The translations under genes and the position numbers were made by a program. 64,000 nt of DNA, taken from assembly GCA_905183005.1 (NCBI GenBank), contig CAJJDO010000049.1, positions 249,856 to 313,855 of the forward strand, given 5' to 3'. Positions 13,301 through 25,900 of the stretch are shown piece after piece. This DNA is from Paramecium pentaurelia (Eukaryota > Ciliophora > Oligohymenophorea > Peniculida > Parameciidae). Numbering within the stretch: position 1 is the stretch's first letter; each line of letters opens with the position of its first letter. The notes under the pieces are model-generated. The model worked only from the letters and a program-made list of their open reading frames with translations, was not told the origin of the DNA and did no database searches.

Positions 13301-15324
13301 TGTTTTAATAAATACAATATGATCAAATTGATAAAATATTTAATAGTTCTATTAATTTGGATTCCAACTCTATTTTAGAATTTATAAGTGCATTGTGTGA
13401 GTTGTCAAAAGAAGAAATCAAATACAATAGAGTATTCTTATTGAGTAGAGTGATTGAGGTTGCTGATTTTAATATGAATAGAATTAAAATTATTTGGTCT
13501 AGAATGTGGGAAATCATGAGAGAGCATTTCCTTGAAGTGGGTTGTCTCAAAAATGTAGATCTTGCAATATTTGCAATTGATTATTTAAAATAATTGAGTT
13601 GTAAATTCTTGTAATAACCTGAATTAACAAATTATCATTTCCAAAAGGAGTTTCTGTTACCTTTTGAATAAATATTTAGCCAAACTTAGGCATAATAGAT
13701 GTAAAAGATATAATTGAGAGAATATTTATTATCTTGTATGTGTATGATTACAAACACATGTTTCAATTCGATTAAAAGTGGTTGGAAGATTATAATGAGT
13801 ATAGTTAATCAAGCTCTATAAGAAGATTAATAGTAATTGGTTAGATTATGTGTTTAGATTACAGATAAAATAATGGAGGATGTAAGCAACTAATAAGTTT
13901 ATTCTGAGATTTTTATGGAACTTATTTAAGCATTAATAAAATTAATCAAAAACAAGGATGTAAGTATAGTTTCAAATTCAATAAAATAATTGAAAATATT
14001 AGTTGATCACATTGTTTTGATTAAAAGAAATGATAACAAATATTTAGATTAATTATGGATTCCAGTTTTGTCAGCTCTCTCTGTTTTATATAGTGATGAA
14101 AGAGTATCTGTATAATAATAAAGTGTCAACACCTTATTTGAATTGCTCAAAATTCATGGGGCATAATAATGCAATGAATTTTGGAAGATGATTCTGAGAG
14201 GGGTGATTAGACCATTATTTGATGAGATATAATTTTCAAAGATACAATTTACAAAGTAATATTAAACAAAATAGTAAGTAATCTCAACTTGTAAAATGAC
14301 TTTTGATTTATTTACTGATTTAGTTGTTCTTTATATCTAATAAATGTAGCCTTGCTTAAATGATTTAATTGATATATATATTTAGCTAGTGTTGTAAACC
14401 TAAGATGTAATATTTATAATTTATTTTAAGTTTCTTTCAACATTATGTTTAGAATCACTTAAAACCATAGTTTAAAAAGGAGGACAATCTTTTACAGAAG
14501 AAAATTGGACTGTTGTGATTTAATAAATCTAACATCTTTTGTAACAATGCTCTCCTAATGAATTGTTTGAAGCTTATAATTTGGATGAAGATTTTTAAAA
14601 GCCTTTGGATGAGTTATTAAAAGAGGAAATAAGACCAAAAAAATTTAGCTTTAAGATTAATGCATATGAATGTACTTCAAAATAAGCAATTCAATAGAAA
14701 TGCTTAGAAATACTAGAAGTTTAAGCTATATAATTTAATAATTCAATATCCTAATAAAATAAAGATTAAATTTTAATGATATTTAATGAAAAATATTAAA
14801 AATTCAAGAAATTTAATATTCATTTATATATGAGATACTTTCTTGAATAATGGGCTATGTAATGGAATAGAGATAAAAATGGCCCAGAAGAATTAGAAGA
14901 GTTTTCTGATAATCAAAATATGACTAATTAATTAAGTTTTATTAAAGAAGAATTTATCTCAGCAAAAGTAATAATTTAACTCACTTCCTAACCATTAGAT
15001 TTTATTGATATATTGATTTAGAGATTCACTGATGCATAAATAGGATTATAATTACCTGTACATAAACTTGAAACTTTAAATGGGAGCTTAGAATAATTAA
15101 GATATACTGAATCCTAAATTATTATTAGTAAGTCTTAAGTTTTATTTATGGAAAATGTATTTCCAATTTTAAAGATGAATTTATAATAGAAAATAGTTAG
15201 TAAATGGTTAATTTAATTATTGAAATTGGGATTAAATGCATAAAATGTAGAAAATAGAGATTATAACAAAGTTTTAGTAAATTTATTAGAAGAAATAATA
15301 AATTGTGAGAATAATTTATATTGA
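10384..15324 (+). CDS. Large Arf guanine-nucleotide exchange factor (BIG/Sec7 type) with extra zinc finger
   Basis: Introns at 10618-10639 and 10863-10888; 1,630 residues, within the range of BIG-type GEFs. The Sec7 domain lies at about residues 590-765 and carries TLPGES, whose Glu is the glutamic finger that ejects nucleotide from Arf, and LMMLQTDLHN. Long helical regions before and after match the DCB/HUS and HDS layout, including a conserved-looking block near 13200-14900. Arf activation at Golgi/endosome membranes is the family role. Unusual: residues about 288-315 form a Cys/His cluster (CVVC..C..CSKEC..H), a HIT/MYND-like zinc finger between the DCB and HUS regions. The single long third exon (from 10889) has no further intron. 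Confidence 0.9.
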
Positions 15325-15492
15325 ATCTATTAAATAAACACAATTTATTTCAAATTTATTAATCTTTTAATATTGATTTATAAATCTTTTTTACTTTTGT
15401 TATGATTAATATAATATCTAATTTCAAATAGGATATGTAGTTATTAAAATATTATCTTTTTTTTCAATTATATATATTTAATTTATACATCA

Positions 15493-16786
15493 ATGAATGT
15501 TTACGTAGTTGGAGTTGGAATGACGAAGTTTATAAAACCTGGTCGAGATGGAAATCCTGATTATCCTGAAATGGCAGCTTAAGCTACTAAAAGAGCACTA
15601 AGAGATGCTAATATACCATACTCATCTGTTTAAGTAGCTTCTATAGGATATGTTTATGGTGACTCAACATGTGGATAGAGAGCATTATATGAAGTTGGAA
15701 TGAGTGGAATTCCAGTATATAATGTTAATAACAATTGTTCAACAGGATCTAGTGCCTTACATATGGTGACTTAATTATTAAAAGGAGGACTATATGATTG
15801 TGCATTGGCACTTGGATTTGAAAAAATGGAAAAAGGATCATTGAATATGAAATTCCCAGATAGAACTTAACCTCTTGATAAGATAGTTCTAAAAACAATG
15901 GAGATGGGAGAACAAAGCACTGCTCCATTTGCACCCTAAATATTTGGAAATGCAGGAATTGAACACATGAAAAAATATGGTACAAAACCAGAACACTTTG
16001 CACTTATAGCATATAAAAACCATTTACATTCAACTAGAAACCCATATAGTTAATTCAGAGATAAATACACCCTTTAAGAAATAATTACATCACCTAAGAT
16101 ACATGGTCCATTAACTAAACTTTAATGTTGTCCAACATCTGATGGAGCAGCTGCAGCTATTGTCTGTACAGAAAAGTTTATGCTTTAACACAATCTACAA
16201 GATTAGGCTGTGTAGATTTTAGGGATTACTATGACTACAGATAGTGAAAAAACATTCACTGATTAGAGTTTGATGAATTTAGCTGGATATGAAATGAGTA
16301 AAAGAGCTGCTTAATAAATTTATTAATAAACAGGAGTTAAACCTTCTTAGATTGGAGTTTGTGAATTGCATGATTGTTTCTCAGCAAATGAATTGATTAC
16401 ATATGAAGCTTTAGGTCTATGCGAAGAAGGTAAGGCTGGAGATTTTATAGATAAAGGATATAATACTTATGGAGGACGTGTAGTTGTGAATGTAAAATAT
16501 AATCTATTCTTTTAAGCCTTCTGGTGGATTAATATCAAAAGGACATCCATTAGGTGCAACTGGTTTAGCTTAATGTTCAGAATTATGTTGGTAATTAAGA
16601 GGAATGGCTGAAGAAAGATAGGTACCTGGATTGTAATATGCTTTATAACATAATATTGGTTTAGGAGGTGCGTGTATTGTTGCTCTATATAAAAAATATA
16701 ATACAAAATCAGGAAGACCTAGAAAGGATCAAACTTCAAATCCTGATGTTCTTGAAAAATTAGAAAAAGAGTAACCAAAATTATGA
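15493..16786 (+). CDS. SCP-x type thiolase (3-ketoacyl-CoA thiolase domain)
   Basis: One intron (16492-16516, 25 bp); 422 residues. Starts MNVYVVGVGMTKF, as in SCP-x/SCP2 thiolases. The nucleophilic Cys is in NNNCSTGSSAL, the His/Cys motif in CELHDCFSANE, and the C-terminal glycine motif in GGLISKGHPLGATGLA. The thiolase fold is complete; the sterol-carrier (SCP2) domain fused in animals is absent. The last three residues are PKL, which fits the peroxisomal PTS1 pattern, so a role in peroxisomal beta-oxidation of branched or sterol-derived acyl-CoAs is likely. Start chosen as the first ATG before the family motif. Confidence 0.93.
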
Positions 16787-17009
16787 TTTGATACATCAAA
16801 AATATAGCATAATTTATACAAATTTAGTTTACTTAAAGTTTTCTTCTTAAATTTATATTTTAAAAAGATGAAATTATGAGTTTTGAGAATATCAAGATAT
16901 TATCTCAATTATGTAATTCAAAATTACAAATCATTTACCAAATATTATGGTATATGTTTATTTGTATTAAATTTTATAGTATACCTTTTAAATATTATTA
17001 CAAATCAAC

Positions 17010-17044
<35 letters not shown>

Positions 17045-17254
17045 TTTTATAGAAGATACTAATATTAAAAAATATATATTGCTCTGTTCAAAATTATCAT
17101 ATTTATTATATTATTCTAAAATAAAATAATAAAATGATTAAGTAGAACCTTATAAGAAAGATTTAATATAATATAATATAGTATTTATTTAAATAAATAA
17201 AAGATAGAATGAATTGTTATAAATATGAAAACTGTATAGATTTATTAATGTGTA
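16787..17254. other. Intergenic, AT-rich, with AAT/TAA microsatellite
   Basis: Convergent gap between the thiolase and CXC-protein stops. Contains a perfect (AAT)n run at about 17009-17043. No open frame with family features. Confidence 0.7.
17009..17043. repeat. (AAT)n microsatellite, about 11-12 units
   Basis: Uninterrupted AAT/TAA triplet run in noncoding DNA. In this code the same triplet in frame TAA encodes polyGln, as seen at 29034-29066. Confidence 0.9.
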
Positions 17255-17938
17255 TCAATCAGAGGCGTTTTTTAGTAATTTAATAAAAACATCAAGTATT
17301 GGATCTATTGGATCTGATTCATTATTTGAGATAATTTTTTTAATTTAATTACCAACATCTTCAATTTCTTTTTGTTCAAATAAAGGTTTTTTATATGAAA
17401 GCACAGATTATAAATGATCCTAGTCTTTAGTCAATAATAATTGATCTAAATTTATTTAAGTTTCTTACATAAAAAATCATCCTCATCACCTCTTGTAGCT
17501 CTTATAAAATGCTCTTTAGTTAAGAACCCATAATTTCTGCATTCGATGCATTTACATTAATCTGAACAAGGTACTTTAGCTTGAAAACATTCGCAATATT
17601 TTTTCATACAACCACTCTTTTTACATTGACATCCTTTATTGTGCTTTCCAAAATTTAATGGATCTGGTTTTGAATCAGAAGTAGTTATCTTTGGTTAAAA
17701 GGCACTTGGATTTTTTTCTAATGTGTATTACATAGCCTTTTATCTTTATTTCTATCTTATTATTGGATGTTACAGCATTAGATGAATTATTAAAGCAATT
17801 ATGACAATGACAATTATTATCACAAAATACTTTGTTTTGATAACATTCACAATAGAGTTTTATGCATTTTGAATTTTTACAATTACATTTCTTTGATGGT
17901 CCCTCTTCAAAAACTTAATCAGATTCTTCCTCTGACAT
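17255..17938 (-). CDS. CXC (tesmin/TSO1-like) domain protein
   Basis: Introns at 17752-17773 (22 bp) and 17446-17468 (23 bp); 212 residues. After an acidic start (MSEEESDQVFEEG) come two cysteine-rich CXC motifs: KKCNCKNSKCIKLYCECY with CHCHNC, then a linker with NPSAF, then GCQCKKSGCMKKYCECF with CKCIEC. This paired CXC-linker-CXC is the DNA-binding CRC domain of tesmin/TSO1/LIN54 proteins. The C-terminal 60 residues are acidic and helical. Likely a nuclear DNA-binding regulator; LIN54-type proteins sit in the DREAM cell-cycle complex, which would be an inference here. Short for the family. Confidence 0.92.
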
Positions 17939-18076
17939 TCTACTTAATAAATTATATGTATAAAATTGATAATTAACACACAAAATTTGAAAATGCTTTA
18001 AACATTATTATATAGAAAATAAAAAATGTCTATTAATTTATCAAAGAAATAAAACTAATAAGAGACTTATTAGAAA

Positions 18077-19066
18077 TCAATTGTGTTTCTATAAATAAGA
18101 ATCAAACTCTTATATTTTATTTTATATATTCTTTCTAGCCCTATTTGTTTCTTTCATTTTTTATTTTACTTGTAAATGAAATTGTTAGATATAAGTATCT
18201 TCAATAGGTTTAGCACTAAACTCTTCCAATGGATTCATCGATTGAGGATTCGATATAAGTGATTGATTAACTTCTCTTGTAATTTGATTCTATATTATAC
18301 TATACATTTTCTCAAGTGTATTATCCTTCTTAGAAGTTGTACTCTAAGGTTGTTTATTAGATTCCTTATCTAACTGATTTTTTCTTATGAATTCTTAGAT
18401 TTATTGAGAATAAGAAGGTTTCTCACTAGGTTTAATAAGAATTGATATTGATTTTGGAAGAATAGCTTAGTAATTTGGTTCATAATTAGGGAGAGAAGGC
18501 TATAATTTCTATATTTTACGATTATGCTTTCTTAATTTAGATTCATGAAATAAATAGCCAAGATTCTTACCCTTGTCTACATTACTCATTTTCCAAACAA
18601 ATTTATCTTGTGTAATACTTGAATTCAGTTTTTCAATCATCTATTCTAAAACAGGACTCATAACTTTAGTTTCTTTTTTCCTTTCATACATTTCTAAAAG
18701 AGCTTTCTTTTCCATCATATCTTTGTATTACTTTGCTTTGATTTATTCTTCTGGAGAAGGTGGTTACAAGTTAACAAGAATAGATAAGTCTAAATTATGA
18801 GCACTATTTTCTTTTTTATGTTTCAAAAGAGTATTTTATTAAGTTGATTAAGATGGTTATTATTTAGTTATTGATGCTAGACTTTAAATATGTTTGATTC
18901 TAACTCTATTATTCAATTAGTTAGTAGATTTTGATTTTCTTTTGGTATTCAATAATGATCCAATATGATCCCTTTCTTATTTATATGGAAGAAATTAATC
19001 ATCATCCTCTGTTTATAATTCATTTATATATCTAATAGCCTTCTATCTCACTGACTCTGACTGCAT
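18077..19066 (-). CDS. Hypothetical protein, 329 residues, no introns
   Basis: A single 330-codon frame from ATG (19064-19066) to TGA (18077-18079). Start MQSESVRQKAIRY. The product is basic and polar, rich in Lys, Gln and Ser, with a helical middle (MMEKKALLEMYERKKE) and C-terminal coiled-coil-like stretch (FHLQVKQKMKETNRARK). No signal peptide, membrane segment or known domain. Unusual locally only for lacking introns. Convergent with nothing; transcribed in the same direction as the CXC gene downstream (138-nt gap). Confidence 0.8.
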
Positions 19067-19717
19067 ATTATACAATCAATATACTAATTTTATTATAATA
19101 GCAAAATACTTGATTAAATTACATTTTATTAAACACTAACTTTAAATATGATATTGAAACTATCCCTTACAATAGTATATTAATTTCTTGTTAAAATATA
19201 ATATTGTTTAATAAATTGCGATAATAGTCATCTATTATAAACTTTCATTAAATTAATATGAATAATCTTAATGAAATATAATAAATAAAATAAAAATGAT
19301 AATTTAATACTTAAATTTTGTGAATTTTATTAGAGAATATCCATAAAAGAATTATTTTATATTTTTTAATTCATGTAATCAAAAATAAAAGTAATTTCCT
19401 TATTATTCTATTTTTTTAATGTATAATTTATTATGACATAGATATTTTTCTATGAAACTATTAAAGAATAAAACTTTTTGATTGGAGATAGAAAATAATG
19501 CATATCTTTGTTAATAATTAAAAAATAACTTTTGAAACAATAGTTAATAAAAAGATAATTTTTATAAATAATATTTTTGTTGATTTTTTTGAATTATTAT
19601 AAATTCATATATTAATATTCAGACCCCATAATTTAAAAATTGATGATGGATCTTAATTTATTATAAAGTGTAAATTTTTATGTTTACTCAAATTTATAAT
19701 AAAATACATAGTGTTTA
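19067..19717. other. Intergenic, AT-rich
   Basis: Lies between the start of the hypothetical gene and the stop of the heat-shock factor gene. Nothing recognisable on either strand; presumably holds the hypothetical gene's promoter. Confidence 0.6.
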
Positions 19718-20366
19718 TCATTCAATATTATTTGTAAGTTCTTCATTTGTTATACACAATTAATCTGGTTGATTTAATTCATCTTAAAGTTAGAGTTTAT
19801 TATGACTTATTAGAACCTTTTAGAGAATTTTGTTATCTTTCATAACTTTATAGTTTCTTTTCAGAAGTGAAGAGCAAAGATTATGTAAGTAATCACATTT
19901 TTAGGAGAGCTATAATTTATTAATAAATTTATAGTTGTTACTTAATTGAGTTAATCTGAAGAATCATGTTAGACAGACTAATTTATAGGTATAAGTTCAT
20001 TATGTTATTTTCGTTTAATTTAATTAAGTAGATCCCTAATTAATTAGATTAATACTTTCTTCCTTTTTAGAAATATTCATTTTTAAATTCATTGACACTT
20101 CCTCCTCTAGATTTATGAAAATCATACATGTTTAACTAAATATAATAATAAGAACTACTTATCTAATAAAAGAAGAGAAATTTTAATGCTTGAAGTGGAT
20201 GGGTAGAACAATCGATGAGAATTGACTTATATTCTTGACAGTAAAAGATAGTCCATCTTGATTCCAACTAACTATATCTTCATACATATTATTCTAAATA
20301 TGTGATCTGAGATACTTCTAAAATGTTGTATGTCTTGAGAATAAAACTAGAAATTTAATTCTTCAT
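19718..20366 (-). CDS. Small heat-shock transcription factor (HSF DNA-binding domain)
   Basis: Four introns (20294-20315, 20136-20158, 20036-20055, 19956-19978; 20-23 bp) give 186 residues. The protein is essentially an HSF DNA-binding domain: FILKTYNILE, IVSWNQDGLSFTV, FSSIVLPIHFKHQNFSSFIRQ split by introns, LNMYDFHK, then YFQKGRKDLLNQIKRK. The recognition helix (HQNFSSFIRQ) is intact. LNMYDFHK has Asp where most HSFs have Gly. Only about 85 residues follow, enough for a short coiled coil but not for the usual HR-A/B plus activation domain. Starts 20 nt after the stop of the SNF1-like kinase on the same strand. Likely binds heat-shock elements; whether it can trimerise and activate is uncertain. 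Confidence 0.9.
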
Positions 20367-20386
20367 TTATAATATATATATTTTAA

Positions 20387-21758
20387 TCACATAATTCTTG
20401 CTGTTTTTAATTTATATTCTGCATACATAACAGGTTATTTACTTGGTTTTGACATATGAGTTTTTCTTGAAGAATTTTCTTTTGTTTCATATTAAGTTTT
20501 AATACGTTCCCATCTATCATTTTCAGTACAAACTCTTCTTTCAGTAGATTTAGGTCTTTCTGAAATGCGATTATCATATTCTTTTTTCATAATCATAGCA
20601 GTAGTATAATTATTTTCATATGATTTTGTTTTATTATGATAAATGCTTAAATTAGGTTTACGTTCTATTGAATTTATTGGTTTATCTACAACTGATTTTA
20701 TACTTTGATGAGTTCTAACTCTCTAAGTTTGTTTATTTGGTTATTGTAATTTATTTAAAAGATGATAAGTAGTAGTGATTGGATTATGTTTATTATTAAT
20801 GATCATTTCTTTACATTTTTCACTATCAATTCCAATTGCTTGTAATTATTTAATTATGTTTTAATTGATTGCCAAAGTGCGATGAATTTAAATAGAATAA
20901 GAGTATTTACTAATAAAATATATATATAATTACCTTACAAAAGGATGCATCTTAATTTTGGCAATTGTAAATCTATTTAAAGGGTTCTTATTCAATAATC
21001 CTTATAATAAGTCTATTACTTAAATACTCAGATGAGAAGGTTTTTGAAAATCAGAATGTTTGATCTTCTCATAAAGTTTTCTTGTGTTTTAATCTTCAAA
21101 AGGTACATATCCACAAAGCATAGCATATAGGATTATACCACTTGCCCAAATATCTGTCTTGATACCTTAATATGAAATGCCTGAAACCATTTCTGGAGCA
21201 GCATAACAGGGAGAACCACAAGGAGTTGATAATTGATCTGTATATATATTACTTAAACCAAAGTCAACTACTTTTAAGTTGTTATTTTCTAAGAGTAAAT
21301 TTTCAGGTTTAAGATCTCGATGAGCAACTTTAAGAGAATGCAAATATTCAATGGCTTCAATAATTTATGAAAAGAGTGCTGCAGCTTCATTCTCTGAGAG
21401 TCGTTTATTTTTAACTATGTGTTGGAATAGTTCACCTCCACTGACAAACTCCATGATGAGATAAATTTTAGTTTCTGATTCAAGGATTTCATATAGTTAA
21501 ACAATATTTGGATGACGAAGTTTACGAAGAATATGGATTTCTCTTTAGATTCTTGTGAAATCTGCAGGCTGTTCAATTTTACTCTTCTCAAGAATCTTGA
21601 TGGCTACAAATTATTGAGTAGGTTTATGAAGACCTCTATAGACTTTACCAAAAGTTCCCTTGCCAATGGACTGCTCTATATAGTTTAAATTATGCACCTA
21701 TGATATAATTATCAAGTGGATTGGAAGTATTGTGATTAAGACATTGAAGATTATTCAT
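20387..21758 (-). CDS. SNF1/AMPK-like (CAMKL) serine/threonine kinase
   Basis: Introns at 21676-21697 (22 bp) and 20910-20933 (24 bp); 441 residues. Full kinase domain: IGKGTFGKVYRG, VAIKILEK, LRHPNIVQLYEI, FVSGGELF, HRDLKPENLL, VDFGLSN, activation loop LSTPCGSPCYAAPEM with the T-loop Thr, and DIWASGIILYAMLCGYVPFED. A UBA/AID-like helix set follows (LQAIGIDSEKCKEMI), as in SNF1, NUAK and MARK kinases. The last 130 residues are basic and polar; no clear KA1 domain is seen. Catalytic residues are intact. Family roles are energy or polarity signalling. Confidence 0.93.
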
Positions 21759-21791
21759 GTTCGTTAATTAATTAATGGGAAATAAGAATAT

Positions 21792-22753
21792 ATGTTGTAC
21801 TTAGGAAGAATAATAGCGATAATCATAAACCCTTGGTTCAGAATGTATTAAGACAATTTCAGAATATTAGTGAAACTTTTCCTCTCTTTTAGTTGGCATG
21901 CTCGAGTTAATGAGATCATAAATAGAAATTATAATCACATGCCTTTATTAAATGAATACAAAGTATCACCTACTCTTTAAACTATTCAATAACATTTGCA
22001 TATTAGAAATCAAATGCTAAGTGATATTTTTTATAGCTTTGTTTAGAATCACAAAGAAATGCAATTTCATTCTTAAATGAAGATTTCATTTGTTTCTACA
22101 TCTATTATTATATCTGATAATAGTTATCAATCATAATTAGCATAGAGTTTCATAAAGGCAACTGATTTTTAAATTTTACAATCTCTATCCTCAAGTCATC
22201 TTGATTTAAAAATGGAAATCAATTAATTTATATATTTCTTTGCTGATCTTATTCTAAAATTTTATAAATCAATTATTAAAATTGATGAAATAAAGATGCT
22301 TATTTTGGATGAGTTATTTGGTAACTAAATTTTTTATGACTTTGTCTAATTATAATATGACAAAGGATTGTATTGTTAGATAATTGCTTATTAAAAAAAT
22401 ATTAAGAAGTAGATTAGATCTCAAAATAAATAAGAAAAAGCAGTTGCAATTCTATAAAGTATTGTTACTAAAAGGTCTCCACGTGAAAAATTAATAGTTT
22501 TAGATAAGGCAACTTAACAATTAACTTCTTAAAGTAAGATAATAGATGCTGATAAATTTAATGAATTAGTTAATGATTTGATTGTCCATGCTAATATACC
22601 TTCATTTGTAACTGAAATAAAAATGATTCATCATTTTGCTGGGGAAATGTATAATGTATTTTTAGGTTTATTAGTGATTCTTTGGGGAGATATGGTTATG
22701 TCCTTACTGGTTTTATGGGATTATTAATGTTAATAATATAAGATATTTATTGA
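21792..22753 (+). CDS. VPS9-domain protein (Rab5-type GEF)
   Basis: One intron (22649-22674, 26 bp); 311 residues from the ATG at 21792 (a later ATG at 21843 is possible). The C-terminal part has the VPS9 pattern: SPREKLIVLDKATQQL, DADKFNELVNDLIVHANIP, and after the intron DSLGRYGYVLTGFMGLL, matching the family motif in which a conserved Asp acts on the Rab nucleotide pocket. The N-terminal half is helical with no recognised domain. Predicted to load GTP on Rab5/Rab21-like GTPases in early endocytic traffic. It starts 33 nt from the divergent SNF1-like kinase, so the two may share a promoter. Confidence 0.82.
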
Positions 22754-22985
22754 GAATTTTATGAGTTATTTTTGATCTATTTGTTATTATAATTTAAAAT
22801 ATCTGTAATATCAATATTGTTTATATTATTCGATATCATTTCTTTATTATTTTGGTTTTAGTTCTCTCAATTTTATGATTATTTTAAGCATTCCTATTAA
22901 TAAGTTTTAGTATTAAACAAACATTGAATATTCAGATATAAAGGTGTGTCATCATTAGATTTCAAATATATTTATATTTTTTTTA
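22754..22985. other. Upstream region of surface antigen gene
   Basis: About 230 nt of AT-rich DNA before the antigen ATG, the only space for its promoter. Surface-antigen genes in Paramecium are individually regulated; no specific site can be named. Confidence 0.4.
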
Positions 22986-25900
22986 ATGAAAATTATTGTC
23001 ATCTTACTTTTGTTTCTAATCTCATTTGTGTTTGCAGGAACTCTAACCAAGACAGATACATGTATTTGCAAACAAATTTTGAGTTTAATCGATTGTAATG
23101 CATAAAGTGATTGTTAATGGAATAGTGCATCAGCTGCATGTGAAATACGTAAATCAACTGATATTGAATCATACTGTTCTCAGAGCACTATCTGTCCTAT
23201 TACAGGTTGTGCATTCTATAATAAAAAGTGTAAGTCATTTAGTGGTTGTACAGTTTATATAGCTACAACACATGCTGATTGTTAAGCTATCTCTCCCTTA
23301 TGTACAAGTGATGGAGAAAAATGTATAAATGTAAGTACAATTTGTGATGATTATCTTGTTAAAATAGCTTGTGAAATTAATACTTAACAGTATCCGTGTT
23401 TTTGGGATAGTTAGAATAGTAAATGCTAAGAGATATCAGCATGTGATTAATATCCAACTACTTATGATTCCCATGAAAAATGTTAAACTATGGGATTAGT
23501 TAAGACAATTAAATGCACAGCCAAAGAAACAGGTGGTTGTATTAACATTGAAGATGATTGTACTAAATATACAGAAAAAGGTTGTGTTATAAATTCTTTG
23601 GGTAATTCATGTTTTTGGGATAATGGTACATGCAAAGAGAAAACATGTGTTAATGCTCCAACAACATATATTACTTAAGCATAATGTTAATAATTTATGA
23701 GTACATGTTCAGTTAATGAGAATATGTAAGGTTGTATGGATAGTCCTTAATCATGTGAAAATTATACAAAAGAAGGTTAATGTATATCTGTAAATGGATA
23801 AATATGTTTTTGGTTTTCAATAACATGTAGTGAAGGATAATAAGATTGTACTGCTAGTTAAGGATGTAAAATATGGTCATGTGAAAATGCATTGAGTACT
23901 ACTAATACTGATTAATTATGCTAGTAATTTAAGAGTGAATGTACTGTGAATACATCAAATAATGGTTGTATTAAGAGAGCTATAACTTGTAATTTATATA
24001 CATCATAAAATTAATGTGTAAAAACATTGGATGAATCTTAGAAATGTTATTGGAATGGTACAAGTTGTGTAAATATGACTTGTACAAATGCTGCTTTGAC
24101 AACATATAATGAATCTACTTGTAATAGATTTATGCCAACATGTACATTAGTAAATGATAAATGTGGAGTCAGAACTTGTAATACATATTTAACAGAAAGT
24201 TTATGTAGTGTAGATTATTAAAATCAATAATGTGTTTGGAGTGGTTCTTGTGTTTTAAGGACTTGTTAAAATGCAGATGATGAATATAATACACATATTG
24301 AATGTTAGAGTTGGTTGAAAAGTTGTACTGTATAGAAAGATTTAACAGGTTGTTAAACTTAAGAATTAACTTGTACTAATTACTTAAAATAAGAACAATG
24401 TTATATGGCTAATAATAATACAATTTAATGTTTATGGATAGATAATAAATGTGTATAAAAGACATGTAGTACTGCTAGTACATTAACATTAACTGATAAT
24501 GAATGTAATACATATTTAGGAGGATGTATGATAAATAATGATTAAGCTGGTTGTATTGTTAGAAAAACTAATTGTAACGATTTGTTATAATTTTAATGCA
24601 CATTTACATCAACAGGTTAATTATGTTATTGGAATGGAACTTAATGTGTTGATAGATAATGTATTTAAGCCAAATATAATACTTATAGGGCTTGTTAAAC
24701 ATTTTTATCAACTTGTACTGTTAGTTACGCAGGTACAAACTTTGATGGATGTACAAATAAATTATCATTATGTTCTGAATATCAATATGAATAGAATTGT
24801 ATAGAGAGTTTAACAGAAGGCAAATGTATTTGGAATAAAAAAGCATCTCCTAATGCATGTTAAGTGAGAAGTTGTGCAAATTCAGATTAAACAACAAGTG
24901 ATGTAGCTTGTAATAGTCATCTAAATACATGTACTGTAAATGTTGCTAAAACTGGTTGTATTGAGAGATATGATAAATGTTCCTCATTTACAAGTTAAAT
25001 TAATTGTATTAAAAATAAAATAGGAGAAGAATGTTTATGGTATAATAATGCATGTACAGATAGAACTTGTGATAAAGCAGATAAAACATTTACAACTCAT
25101 GAGGCTTGTTAATCATATAGTACTAAATGTACAACTAATGGAAAAGGATGCATAAATACTGATGTCTGTACTTCTTATACATTAAAATCTGGATGTGTTA
25201 TAGATAAAAATAATTAACATTGTGCATTTCAACCTAGTTGCAATGTATTATAATGTTCAGATGCTCCTCAATCTTATTCAACTGATGAAGAATGTAGAAA
25301 ATTCAAAAATGAATGTACTACTAATGGAAGTGGATGTGTACTTAGAACAACTTGTACTGATGCATATATCTAAGAAGCTTGTATTACTGATTCAACTAAT
25401 AACAAATGTGCATGGATCAATAATAAATGTGTAAATTTTGGATGCAGCAGTGCTCCAAGTAAATATATTACAGAAAAAGAATGTTAATTATATAAATTGG
25501 GTTGTACAGTAAATCAATCAGGTGGATGTATTGAAAAGGGTACTTGTAAAGATGCTAAATTATAAGCAGCATGTACTACTGATAAAGATGGAAATGAATG
25601 TGAATTTTCTGCTGCTGGATGTAGAGATAAAGTTTGTAGTGATTACAATTTTACAACTCATAAAGAATGTTAATAAGCAAAGAGTACATGTACTACAGAT
25701 GGAATTAAATGTGTTAATTAATAAACTTGTAGTCAAAAAACAAAGAATGGATGTTTTTATGGAACTGATGGACCATGTTTATGGATTAATGATGCATGTT
25801 ATCCTTATACATCATGTTAATCACTTATATTTAGTGATCATACATAATGTTATTCATTTAGTAATGAATGCACTACTGATGGATTATCATGTATTGCAAT

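Noticed and set aside
13323..13550. Minus-strand frame inside the Sec7 gene
   Set aside because: Shadow of a well-supported 1,630-residue protein on the plus strand.
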